Shown: in pieces, positions 16,535-24,677 of the stretch | Layout of the letters: each line of letters begins with the position of its first letter | Numbering within the stretch: position 1 is the first letter of the stretch | Assembly (NCBI GenBank): GCA_026692865.1 | Contig: JAPLNI010000058.1 | Span: 558,938-622,937 of the forward strand | Origin: Planctomycetota bacterium | GTDB lineage: Bacteria > Planctomycetota > Planctomycetia > Pirellulales > Pirellulaceae | Reading direction: 5' to 3' | Length of the DNA stretch: 64,000 bases | Notes under the pieces: model-generated | What the model saw: the letters and a program-made list of their open reading frames with translations, nothing else | The model's database searches: none | What the model was told of the DNA's origin: nothing | Position numbers and translations under genes: made by a program

Positions 16535-16557
16535 AATGAGTGGGCGAGGTAGTGTGG

Positions 16558-17826
16558 TTAAGTTTGACTGACTTTTTTATCGGACCAATCCAGCGGTGCC
16601 ACCGGTCCCAGTAGAAACGCGTAGGCCGCGGCGCCCAGCAGCACCACCGCCGAGCAAACGGCGAAGGCCCAGAAAAATTGGCCGGTTTTCTCCACGGCAA
16701 ATCCCGTGACAGCAGGTGCGGCCACGCCGGCGAAGTTGGCGAGGCAGTTTTGCAATCCCGTCCATTTCCCCGCTGCGGTCGGCCCGGCGATGGTTTGCGC
16801 GATGGCCCAATGGCTGGAGGCAAATACACCATACGAGATACAGGCAAACATTAGGCAGGCCATGGACGCCGCCGATCCCTTCACCATCGTGACGGTCACA
16901 ATCGACGTCGCCAGACTGAGTCCGGTGATCACGCAGAACTTGCGTACGTTGGTCGGGGTGGCCCCTCTCGCGATGGCGCGATCCGCCAGCGCTCCGGTGA
17001 TGATGGTGGCGATTCCTGTCACCAGGAAAGCGAGCGCGCCGACGTAAGCCATCTCGGACATGGTAAAGCCTCGCTCCTTCACCAGATAGGAAGGCAGCCA
17101 GGTGATGAGGAAATACCAAAGGTAGTTCCCGCTGAAGTGACCGATGAACGTGGCCCACGCGGGCCTCTGCGCGGCGATCCTCGCGAATCCTGGTCCTTGC
17201 ACTTGAGCAGTCTCATTGCTGGAATGACCGGCGGGCATCCATTTGAACCACGCAGGCAGCCAGAGCATGCTGCCGACTCCCAAGACGATGAAGACAGGCC
17301 TCCAGCCATAGCGCTCCATCAGGATGCCGCCGGCAAGGACGCCCACGGCCGGGCCAAATTTTGTTCCGGCGTCGATCAGCGAGTTGGCCAAACCGCGTTG
17401 ATGCTCCGCAAAATTGGCTGCGATGATTTTTGAGTAACATGGATAGGCGACCGATTCGCCCGCGCCCAACAGCAGCCGCATCACTACCAACGCGCCAAAG
17501 CCATACACCATCCCGGTTGCCGCCGTGGCTGCCGACCAGATGAAAAATCCGATGGCCATCACCCAGCGCACGCCATAGCGATCCACCAGCCAGCCAGAAG
17601 CGACTTGAAGCAAGGCGTAGGTCCAGAAAAATGCCGACAGCAGCACCCCCATCTTCGCCGGTGTGATTCCCAAGTCGGCTTCCTTCCCGAGCAAGGGTGC
17701 AGCAGTGGAGAGGCTGGTGCGGTCGATGTAATTGATGCCCACCGACACGACCATCAGGATCAGAATGGCCCACAACTCGCCTGAAATCTGCGGGTGAACG
17801 GTCTTGGGCTGTGTTGGGTGGTGCAT
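16558..17826 (-). CDS. MFS transporter, anion:cation symporter (hexuronate/glucarate-type)
   Basis: A 422-aa protein with about 12 predicted membrane helices. It opens with NYIDRTSLSTAAPLLGKE and continues with GWLVDRYGVRW and LLLGAGESVAYPC, the signatures of the ACS family that imports hexuronates, glucarate and related sugar acids. It lies 23 nt from the UxaA-like gene and 11 nt from the hydroxyacid dehydrogenase, so it is part of the sugar-acid operon and probably supplies its substrate. The exact solute is inferred from neighbours. Confidence 0.85.
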   Translation of the reverse strand: MHHPTQPKTVHPQISGELWAILILMVVSVGINYIDRTSLSTAAPLLGKEADLGITPAKMGVLLSAFFWTYALLQVASGWLVDRYGVRWVMAIGFFIWSAATAATGMVYGFGALVVMRLLLGAGESVAYPCYSKIIAANFAEHQRGLANSLIDAGTKFGPAVGVLAGGILMERYGWRPVFIVLGVGSMLWLPAWFKWMPAGHSSNETAQVQGPGFARIAAQRPAWATFIGHFSGNYLWYFLITWLPSYLVKERGFTMSEMAYVGALAFLVTGIATIITGALADRAIARGATPTNVRKFCVITGLSLATSIVTVTMVKGSAASMACLMFACISYGVFASSHWAIAQTIAGPTAAGKWTGLQNCLANFAGVAAPAVTGFAVEKTGQFFWAFAVCSAVVLLGAAAYAFLLGPVAPLDWSDKKVSQT

Positions 17827-17837
17827 CTCGGCTGCCT

Positions 17838-18707
17838 CTATTTGCGGAAGGGTTCAACGATCGCGGCCATGTCCTGCTCACCGTAGCCGGCGGCAGCTGC
17901 TTCGCGGAACAGCTTGAGCGCGTTCACTGCCATCGTCATCGGAGCGGTGAGGCAGTGCCCCTCGCCAATGGCGTAGCCGATGTCCTTGGCGAGCAGCTTG
18001 AGATGAAAATTGGGCGTATAGTCGCGGGCGGTCATGCGCGGTGCCACCGCCTTCACGATAGGGCTTCCCGAGGCGCCGTTGGTAATCACACCGAGTGCCT
18101 TGGGCAGATCGATTCCACTGCGCTCAAGGGCGGCGAGGGCTTCGGCAAATGCCGCGATCTGAACGCCGTTTAACGAGTTGTTGACTAGCTTCAACAAAAC
18201 GCCGCTGCCCGTGGGACCAAGATGGATGATCTCAACGCTCAGCGCTTCGAGTACGGTGCGGACTTTTTCGAGCGTTCCCCCAGGGCCGCCCACCAGGAAC
18301 CGCAGTTCGCCCGTGGGGGCCTGAGCTTTGCTACCCGTGACCGGACAATCCAGAAACTCAGCGTCCTTCGCGGCCACCGCAGCAGCGAGTTCCTTCACCC
18401 ATCCCACCGAGAGGGAGCTGGATTCGATACAGATGGCGCCAGGCTGGATGGCGGACAGGATGCCTTCCGCACCCAACCATAGCGAACGCGAGGCGGCATC
18501 GTCCGAGACCATGCTGATGATGACTTCGGCCTTGGCAGCGGCCGCACGGGGCGTGGCGGCGACGGTAGCTCCAGCACTGGCCAAAGCCGCGGACTTCTCG
18601 GGATTGCGGTTGTAAACCGTGACTGCAAAGCCCTGCTCCAGGAGACGACGGGCCATGCCCGCTCCCATGATACCCAAACCGAGGAATGCAATTGTTGGTT
18701 TCTTCAT
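17838..18707 (-). CDS. Beta-hydroxyacid dehydrogenase (GarR/HIBADH family)
   Basis: A 289-aa NAD(P)-dependent reductase related to tartronate semialdehyde reductase and 3-hydroxyisobutyrate dehydrogenase. The Rossmann motif is AFLGLGIMGAGMARRLL (7-23). The substrate loop is DCPVTGSKAQAPTGELRFLV (120-139), and the catalytic lysine is K173 in LLKLVNNSLNG. The start at 18707 is chosen because the protein then begins directly with the Rossmann fold; the open frame to 18806 runs into the neighbouring gene. In this operon it would reduce or oxidise a three-carbon semialdehyde or a related sugar-acid product. Confidence 0.88.
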   Translation of the reverse strand: MKKPTIAFLGLGIMGAGMARRLLEQGFAVTVYNRNPEKSAALASAGATVAATPRAAAAKAEVIISMVSDDAASRSLWLGAEGILSAIQPGAICIESSSLSVGWVKELAAAVAAKDAEFLDCPVTGSKAQAPTGELRFLVGGPGGTLEKVRTVLEALSVEIIHLGPTGSGVLLKLVNNSLNGVQIAAFAEALAALERSGIDLPKALGVITNGASGSPIVKAVAPRMTARDYTPNFHLKLLAKDIGYAIGEGHCLTAPMTMAVNALKLFREAAAAGYGEQDMAAIVEPFRK

Positions 18708-18720
18708 AGATCTATCAGGC

Positions 18721-19722
18721 TCACATAAAAACTTTAACGCAAACGGGTGACTCGCTCCGCTTTTCAACACGCAACGGATTTCGCAGCCCACGACCGAAAT
18801 CATCAAAGGCGACAGTCATGATATCGCCATCGGCCAGCTGAACACCGGCGCCAAAACTCAGACTATGCGCTCCGAGGAAATGCACATGGACGTCGCCTGG
18901 CTGGCGATGTGATTCGAACTTGAAATGATGGTGCTCGATGTTGCGCAGGCTGTGGACCATTTCCGCCTCGCCGGTGGCGATGGCTTTTGACCAGAACACC
19001 TTTCCTGTTCGTTCGATCGTGACCTGACCAGGAACGGATAAGAATGACGGGGCAACGACCAGTTCTGGCCCGATCGAGCAGGTGCGGATCTTAGACCCTG
19101 CCAGATTAAGGTAATTCTTCTTCTCGAAAACGTGATCGGAAAACTCGTTACCGATGGTCAGCCCCAAACGGAAAGGCGTACCATCGGGTCCAATGAGATA
19201 GGTCGCCGCAACTTCGGCTTCCTCGCCACCGTCCTCGGCGTAGGGTGGCACCACCAACGGCTCGCCATTGGCTCGGAGAACAAGTCCGGAGCCCTTGAAG
19301 AACCATTCCGGCGCCACACCAATTTGCCCGTTGTCCGGCTTGCCGCCGTCAACGCCCCACCGAAACATCTTCATGCTGTCGGTCATTTGCTCGGCAGCCA
19401 CGGCATGCATCGCCGAACGGTCCGAGGCACTGCCGAGGTGAGTGAGCCCAGTGCCCGAGACCATGCAGTGTGCCGGGTCGCTGGGATGATCGATCGAAGG
19501 AAGCAACCGCCACTGGGAATCGCCTGCGTAGATCGGATCGTAGTCGAGCGATTCCTTGGTCGCGAGGCTGCGTACCATTTCTGAAAGGGAAACTCCAGTC
19601 GCTATGGCCGCATGGGCCAGTGACACAATGGAAGTGTGGCCATCGATCAGGAGTAAGCAAGGTTCTTCAACCAAGGCAATCCGCCGCGTTCCGTTGTTTT
19701 CGAGTTGGACAAGTCTGAGCAT
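18721..19722 (-). CDS. GguC / AraD1-like family protein (FAH-type fold)
   Basis: A 333-aa protein resembling the AraD1/GguC family, whose members have a fumarylacetoacetate-hydrolase-like fold and occur in pentonate/hexonate catabolism. Visible landmarks are VSGTGLTHLGSASDRSAMH (88-106), EWFFKGSG, PYAEDGGEEAEVAATYLIG with likely metal-binding acids, and the closing VAFDDFGRGLRNPLR. It would act on a 2-keto-3-deoxy sugar acid downstream of the dehydratase. It lies 13 nt upstream of the dehydrogenase gene. Family assignment is good; the reaction is inferred from relatives. Confidence 0.78.
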   Translation of the reverse strand: MLRLVQLENNGTRRIALVEEPCLLLIDGHTSIVSLAHAAIATGVSLSEMVRSLATKESLDYDPIYAGDSQWRLLPSIDHPSDPAHCMVSGTGLTHLGSASDRSAMHAVAAEQMTDSMKMFRWGVDGGKPDNGQIGVAPEWFFKGSGLVLRANGEPLVVPPYAEDGGEEAEVAATYLIGPDGTPFRLGLTIGNEFSDHVFEKKNYLNLAGSKIRTCSIGPELVVAPSFLSVPGQVTIERTGKVFWSKAIATGEAEMVHSLRNIEHHHFKFESHRQPGDVHVHFLGAHSLSFGAGVQLADGDIMTVAFDDFGRGLRNPLRVEKRSESPVCVKVFM

Positions 19723-19753
19723 AGTATCTACAGGCGAGGTAAGTGGTTGTTAG

Positions 19754-21040
19754 TTAGGTTGTTGTTACGGGCCGCGGAGTGAGTGGTTGTAGCCGTGGCA
19801 TGAAAGCACAAAGCAACGCGAACGAAAGAACGTGCATCGCTCCGCCGAGAGTGAAAACCAGTGGCCAGCCGAATCCATGCTGCAGCAACCAACCCATCGC
19901 TTCGCCAAAGACAACGCCACCCAGGCCGCCCGCGCAACCCATAAGCCCTGCGACCGAGCCGACGGAGTTCTTCGAGAAGATATCAGCCGGCAGTGTCATC
20001 AAAATGGTGGCCCAGAACTGATGCCCCAGGTAGGCCAGGCAAAAAATGACGATCGCCCAACTCAGCGGCACGGTGGTCACGACAAGCACGCATGGCATCA
20101 GCAATGCACTCATGGCCAGTGCGATCTTTCGCGCTGCGTTGAGTGAATAATTTCGATGCAGCAACCAACTGGAGAACCAGCCGCCGAAGAAACTGCCGAT
20201 CGCCATGGCGACTGCGGGCATCCAGACGAACGTGGCTACCTCCTTGATGTTGAGATGGCGCGCATCGTAGAGGTATTTCGGTAACCAGAAAAGATAGAAA
20301 TACCATGCACCATCACTAAGGAACTTGGCAACCAGCAGACCCCAAGTCGGTCGCAATCGTAGCAGTTCCAGCCAGGGTTGAGGGACTGCCGGATGGCCGT
20401 AGGAGTTTGCGAGGATCTCCAGTTCACCGCGCTCGCCTTCGGTCAGACGCGCGTTTGTTTCGGGCGGATGATAACGGAAGAACCACCACACTGACCAAAT
20501 GAGACCCAGTCCGCCAGCCACGAAAAACACCCATGGCCAACTGGCGTGGTCCAGAATGCGCGAAATCAAAAATGGCGCTACGATCATGCCGAACGCACTT
20601 CCCGTGTTGATGATGCCCATAGCGAACGTGCGGTCCTTCGCAGGCACCCACTCAGCCATTACTCGCGTCGCCGCAGGAAACCCGCCGCCTTCGCCCGCTC
20701 CGAGACAAAGGCGGAAAAACGCTAGCATAGCGAAACTCGTGGCCAGCCCGTGTCCCGCACAAGCCAGCGACCAGAACACCATGACGATCAAGAACCCGAG
20801 CCGCGTCCCCAGCACATCAATGATCCTTCCCCCGACCGCATACATGATCGCATAGGTGAGGAGAAAGGCCGTGTTAAGGTTTGCAAACTGCTGGGCGTCG
20901 ATGGGGATGTCACGCTCGATAGCCTTGATCGCAATCGGCAGGGTCTGCCGATCGAGATAGCTCAATGCTGTGGCCAGGCTGACCAGCAAAACGACTTGCC
21001 AGCGGAGAGCGATGAGTGGTCTTGGATTCGAAGCACTCAT
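19754..21040 (-). CDS. MFS transporter, second sugar-acid-type carrier of the operon
   Basis: A 428-aa, about 12-helix transporter with YLDRQTLPIAIKAIERDI near the first helix, RIIDVLGTRLG and CLGAGEGGGFPAATRVMAEW, typical of ACS-family hexuronate carriers. The start at 21040 overlaps the stop of the GH43-like gene by ATGA; a longer open frame to 21112 would lie inside that gene. It differs clearly from the first carrier (16558-17826), so the two probably serve different sugar acids or organise uptake in different conditions. Confidence 0.85.
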   Translation of the reverse strand: MSASNPRPLIALRWQVVLLVSLATALSYLDRQTLPIAIKAIERDIPIDAQQFANLNTAFLLTYAIMYAVGGRIIDVLGTRLGFLIVMVFWSLACAGHGLATSFAMLAFFRLCLGAGEGGGFPAATRVMAEWVPAKDRTFAMGIINTGSAFGMIVAPFLISRILDHASWPWVFFVAGGLGLIWSVWWFFRYHPPETNARLTEGERGELEILANSYGHPAVPQPWLELLRLRPTWGLLVAKFLSDGAWYFYLFWLPKYLYDARHLNIKEVATFVWMPAVAMAIGSFFGGWFSSWLLHRNYSLNAARKIALAMSALLMPCVLVVTTVPLSWAIVIFCLAYLGHQFWATILMTLPADIFSKNSVGSVAGLMGCAGGLGGVVFGEAMGWLLQHGFGWPLVFTLGGAMHVLSFALLCAFMPRLQPLTPRPVTTT

Positions 21041-22098
21041 TGAGAGTCCTTCGGTCTGGGTTCCGCTGTCCATGCTCCCGTCGCCACATCGACATTCCAG
21101 GTTGAATGCCACTTCAGAAGAGGCTCATCGCCATTCCATTGAAGCGGCAGCCAGATGTTTTTTCCGATACCTCTGTTTGTTCTCTGAGACCAGCGGTCAG
21201 CACCCCACAAGACGAAGGATCCGACGGAGCCCCTGACCTCGATCAAGAGGTCATTTTGAGAGTTGAAGGAATCTTTAGACGGCGGCTCTGTGGTGACTTC
21301 CTTGTATGCCGACCAAGGACCGGCCGGCGAACTTGCCATCGAATAATAGGATCGTGTTGATCCCCATCCCGCCACACCCGAAGCGAAGATCCAATATTTA
21401 CTGTTCAACTTGAACATGTAGGGCGCTTCATGGTCGCCGGGAATTTTGCAGAGCATTTTCTCATAATGCATGTAATCCGGGGTCAGTTGCAGGACAAAGA
21501 AACACTTCTGTCCGGTTCCGGCCGAGACGACGTAGGCTTTCCCATCGGTGTCTTTGAACGCGCACAGATCGCCATAAGCATACCACTCGCCAGATGAACT
21601 CTTGGGGCGTTCATGGTTGCGCAGAACGAAATCCCCGGTTGGCGTATCGCAATCGGCGAAACCGATCTCACCCGCATCGCGTGGATTGTCCGGTATGACC
21701 GGATCCTTATAGGGCAATCGGTGCTTGGTGATCATCACATACTTTTTCGTCGCATCGTTGTAGAGCACGTGGAGACGGTCGGGAACGATGTCAAAGCCAT
21801 TCTTTCCATAGGTCGCCACGTCCCGTTCGAACTTCCATTGCGACAGATCCTTCGACGAGTAACAGGTGACCGTATCATTCCGATTGTCTCCGGGATAATC
21901 GGCCCAGCCATAGAAGTAGAACGTATCGCCAAATTTGCAGAGGCTTCCGCCCTGGCACATGATCTCCTCTCCCCGATCATCCTTCCAAACGATATCGTTC
22001 TTGATCGGCACCGGGCCATCCGCCGCGACCGCACCACCTGTGAAGCCAGAATCGCAAGCGGTTATTAAACACAATAGCAAATGGAGCGGTGCTTTCAT
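21037..22098 (-). CDS. Secreted GH43-like beta-propeller protein (copy 1)
   Basis: A 353-aa protein with an N-terminal signal peptide (MKAPLHLLLCLITA). The motif DRGEEIMCQGGSLCKFGDTF followed by YFYGW resembles the GH43 subfamily 24 opening (exo-1,3-galactanase type). CYSSKDLSQWKFE, DRLHVLYNDATKKYVM and HEAPYMFKLNSKYWIFASG mark further propeller blades. The usual His-Gly-Gly of that subfamily reads Cys-Gln-Gly-Gly here, so activity is uncertain. The start is ambiguous: ATG 22122 is also open and neither has a strong site. It is a tandem paralogue of the next gene and is coupled to the MFS gene by ATGA. Confidence 0.72.
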   Translation of the reverse strand: MKAPLHLLLCLITACDSGFTGGAVAADGPVPIKNDIVWKDDRGEEIMCQGGSLCKFGDTFYFYGWADYPGDNRNDTVTCYSSKDLSQWKFERDVATYGKNGFDIVPDRLHVLYNDATKKYVMITKHRLPYKDPVIPDNPRDAGEIGFADCDTPTGDFVLRNHERPKSSSGEWYAYGDLCAFKDTDGKAYVVSAGTGQKCFFVLQLTPDYMHYEKMLCKIPGDHEAPYMFKLNSKYWIFASGVAGWGSTRSYYSMASSPAGPWSAYKEVTTEPPSKDSFNSQNDLLIEVRGSVGSFVLWGADRWSQRTNRGIGKNIWLPLQWNGDEPLLKWHSTWNVDVATGAWTAEPRPKDSQ

Positions 22099-22159
22099 CA
22101 AGTGTGCGTTCCTATAATTCATCGAAATGTCTTGTCATCGAGTTTGGCGTTGCCTTTGT

Positions 22160-23272
22160 CTATGGACCCGCGCTCCAGGTTCCTGCTGCCGCATCGACAT
22201 TCCAGGTTGATCGCCAATTCAGAATCGGTTCATTATTCTCCCATTCCAATGGCAGCCAAACGTTCTTTCCCACGCCAATACCTGTACGTTGTGACCAGCG
22301 GTCGGCACCCCACAATACAAAGGAACCTGAGGAACCCTTGACTTCGAAGAGGAAGTCGTTCTGGCAATCAAAGTGTTTCGTTGTGGCAGGCGATAACTTT
22401 ACGTTTTTGAAACTCGACCAAGGTCCGGCGATGTTCGTGGCTGTGGCATAGGAGGTTGGCGACCCGCCCCACGCGCCCTTGCCATGGCTGGACACGAACA
22501 GCCAGTAAAGGCCCTTCATCTTGATGAGGTAGGGCGCCTCATGTTGCGAGTAAGGGATTTCGCAGACCATTTGATCGACTTTCAGGTAGTCGGAGGTTAA
22601 CCGGGTGATCATGAGGTTGCCGTGCGGCTTGTGCTGATCGTGGGCGGAGACGACGTAGGCTATGCCATCTGTGTCCTGGAACGCGGCGAGGTCACGGTGG
22701 TAGTCGGTGCCGGGACTCGCACCTGCAGGCAGCATCTCGTGTCCGAGATAAGTGAAGGTCCCCGTGGGTGTGTCGCTGGTAAAGTAAGAGACGCCACCAG
22801 TCACTCGCGGTTGCCCCGGAATTTCCTCATCCAATACTGGCAAGATGTGCTTACCAATCATCACGTACTTTTTGGTGGTCTCGTTGTAAATCACATGGAG
22901 CCGGTCCGGAACGATGAGCGTCAAGTCAGTCATGTTACGGGTGTAGATGTGGTTCTCGAATTTCCACGACGACAAGTCCTTCGACGAATAGCAGGTGATT
23001 GTGTCCTTGCGGTTGTCTCCACGCATCGGTCCATTGCCTTCACGATAGGGGCCATAGTCACCCCAGCCATAAAAGTAAAAAGTGTCGCCAAATTTGCAGA
23101 GGCTACCGCCCTGGCACATGATCTCATCGCCTCGATCGTCCTTCCAAACGATGTCGCTCTTGATAGGCACGCCGGTTTCCTCCGCAACCGCGGTGAAGGC
23201 GAAGAAGGTGGCGAATAAATACGTAGCAAAAAATGCAGTCATCAAAATAGTGACTGCAAAGGGAGTTTTCAT
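22160..23272 (-). CDS. Secreted GH43-like beta-propeller protein (copy 2)
   Basis: A 370-aa protein with a Sec signal peptide (hydrophobic residues 5-29). It is clearly homologous to the neighbouring gene throughout: DRGDEIMCQGGSLCKFGDTF, CYSSKDLSSWKFE, HEAPYLIKMKGLYWLFVSS, LWGADRWSQRT and the closing STWNVDAAAGTW are shared. It carries a short extra loop (GPYREGNGPMRGDN, about residues 75-88). The pair looks like a tandem duplication that has diverged. It would trim galactan- or arabinan-like side chains extracellularly and feed the sugar-acid operon; the substrate is inferred. Confidence 0.72.
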   Translation of the reverse strand: MKTPFAVTILMTAFFATYLFATFFAFTAVAEETGVPIKSDIVWKDDRGDEIMCQGGSLCKFGDTFYFYGWGDYGPYREGNGPMRGDNRKDTITCYSSKDLSSWKFENHIYTRNMTDLTLIVPDRLHVIYNETTKKYVMIGKHILPVLDEEIPGQPRVTGGVSYFTSDTPTGTFTYLGHEMLPAGASPGTDYHRDLAAFQDTDGIAYVVSAHDQHKPHGNLMITRLTSDYLKVDQMVCEIPYSQHEAPYLIKMKGLYWLFVSSHGKGAWGGSPTSYATATNIAGPWSSFKNVKLSPATTKHFDCQNDFLFEVKGSSGSFVLWGADRWSQRTGIGVGKNVWLPLEWENNEPILNWRSTWNVDAAAGTWSAGP

Positions 23273-23316
23273 GGAAGGCTGTTTTGGGATGAAGGATGGG
23301 ATCGAATCGTACCTAT

Positions 23317-24666
23317 TCAGACCAGCTCCAGACCGCGCATGGTGCCAGTGGATGAGGCGAACTTGTCGGTCTCGATCCCCATTCGCTGGAGCATGGAAAC
23401 GTAGAGATTGGGGAGCGGGTAATTGCGATCTTTGTCGAAGGCGAGGTGCTGGCCATGCTTAAAGCCACCACCTGCGAGGATCGTTGGCAGGTTAAAACAG
23501 GTGTGCGCATTGGCATCGCCGAAATTGGATCCATAGAGGATCATCGTGCGGTCGAGCAGTTTGTCCTCACCGTCGGAAATCGTTTTGAGCTCACCTATCA
23601 AGTTGCCCAAGAGCTTCATGTGCCAGTGATCGATGGCCTGAAGCTGCGATCGCTTGGCTTCCGATTTTCCGTGATGAGAAAGGTTATGGTATCCATCGTT
23701 GATGTCTGCGTCGGCGAGTTCGAGAGGGGGAGTTTCCATTCCATCGAGCATGAGCGTGATCGCGCGAGTGGAGTCGGTTTCGAAGGCCAGCCGCGCGAGA
23801 TCATACATGATTTTCACCTTGTCCATATACGCCGCCGGGTTAGCCGGATCGATGGGCACGGGTGCACTGACGACCGGCTTTGGTTTATCCTCCCATCCGC
23901 GCGAAGCTTGTAGCCTGCGCTCAAGGTCGCGGACACTCGTAAAATATTGGTCGAGTCGGTCGCGGTCGCGGGCGGTGACGCTATCCTGAAGTCGCTTGGC
24001 CTGGGCGGCAAGCGTGTCGAGGATACTGCGACCGGTGTCTAGTTTTCGAATCTGCTCGGCGATTTGTTCGGAGGAGCCTTGGAGGAAAAGCTGTTTGAAT
24101 ACTTCGGCGGCCTTGTCCTCGGGAGGGATGGCTACTCCGGTACCCGTCCAAGATAGGCTGCGGATGCGGGTGTTGACGCCAAGCGTAAGCGATGGAAAAC
24201 GAGTAAGAATGCCGATATGCTCCGCGATATGCTGGTCGAGCGAGATCGTATTCCGAAACGCGCCGCTACCCGGGTGTGGCGCCGCAGTCAGAAAACACTT
24301 GTCGCTAGCGTGCGATCCATCAACATTAGGATGCGAGACGCCGCTGAAGACTGTGAAGTCGTCTTGGTGTGCTTTGAGCACTTCGAGGTAAGGTGAAAGC
24401 GTATAGTCGCGGCCAGCGTTTTGTGGGAAAAACTGGTCTGTCAATAGTCCCAGATTGTTGCAGATGGCAAGCATGCGCCTAGGCTTTGCGTCCGGACCCG
24501 TCGGCGAGCCAGCCTGTGCCGCATTCGCAAATGCAGGCAGCGTCGACTCGAGAAAGGGGAGGGACATGGCAATGCCCGTGTTGCGGAGAAGCTGGCGGCG
24601 CGAGAGCGCACGTCGTGTCGATACGAACGGACCCGCGTTTGCATTGGTTCGAGGCGATGATTTCAT
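23317..24666 (-). CDS. DUF1552 protein, Tat-exported
   Basis: A 449-aa protein with a twin-arginine signal (R23-R24 in LSRRQLLRNTG, then a hydrophobic stretch to FANA). DUF1552 hallmarks are SLDQHIAEHIG, the stretch near [36 protein letters not shown] and LYGSNFGDANAHTCFNLPTI followed by LAGGGFKHGQHL. It lies 11 nt downstream of the PSD-type gene. It is almost a copy of the DUF1552 protein at 54277-55626 (both 449 aa, both ending GTMRGLEL-type). Function is unknown; the family always accompanies PSD-type cytochromes. Confidence 0.92.
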   Translation of the reverse strand: MKSSPRTNANAGPFVSTRRALSRRQLLRNTGIAMSLPFLESTLPAFANAAQAGSPTGPDAKPRRMLAICNNLGLLTDQFFPQNAGRDYTLSPYLEVLKAHQDDFTVFSGVSHPNVDGSHASDKCFLTAAPHPGSGAFRNTISLDQHIAEHIGILTRFPSLTLGVNTRIRSLSWTGTGVAIPPEDKAAEVFKQLFLQGSSEQIAEQIRKLDTGRSILDTLAAQAKRLQDSVTARDRDRLDQYFTSVRDLERRLQASRGWEDKPKPVVSAPVPIDPANPAAYMDKVKIMYDLARLAFETDSTRAITLMLDGMETPPLELADADINDGYHNLSHHGKSEAKRSQLQAIDHWHMKLLGNLIGELKTISDGEDKLLDRTMILYGSNFGDANAHTCFNLPTILAGGGFKHGQHLAFDKDRNYPLPNLYVSMLQRMGIETDKFASSTGTMRGLELV

Positions 24667-24677
24667 AAGACAATCGG

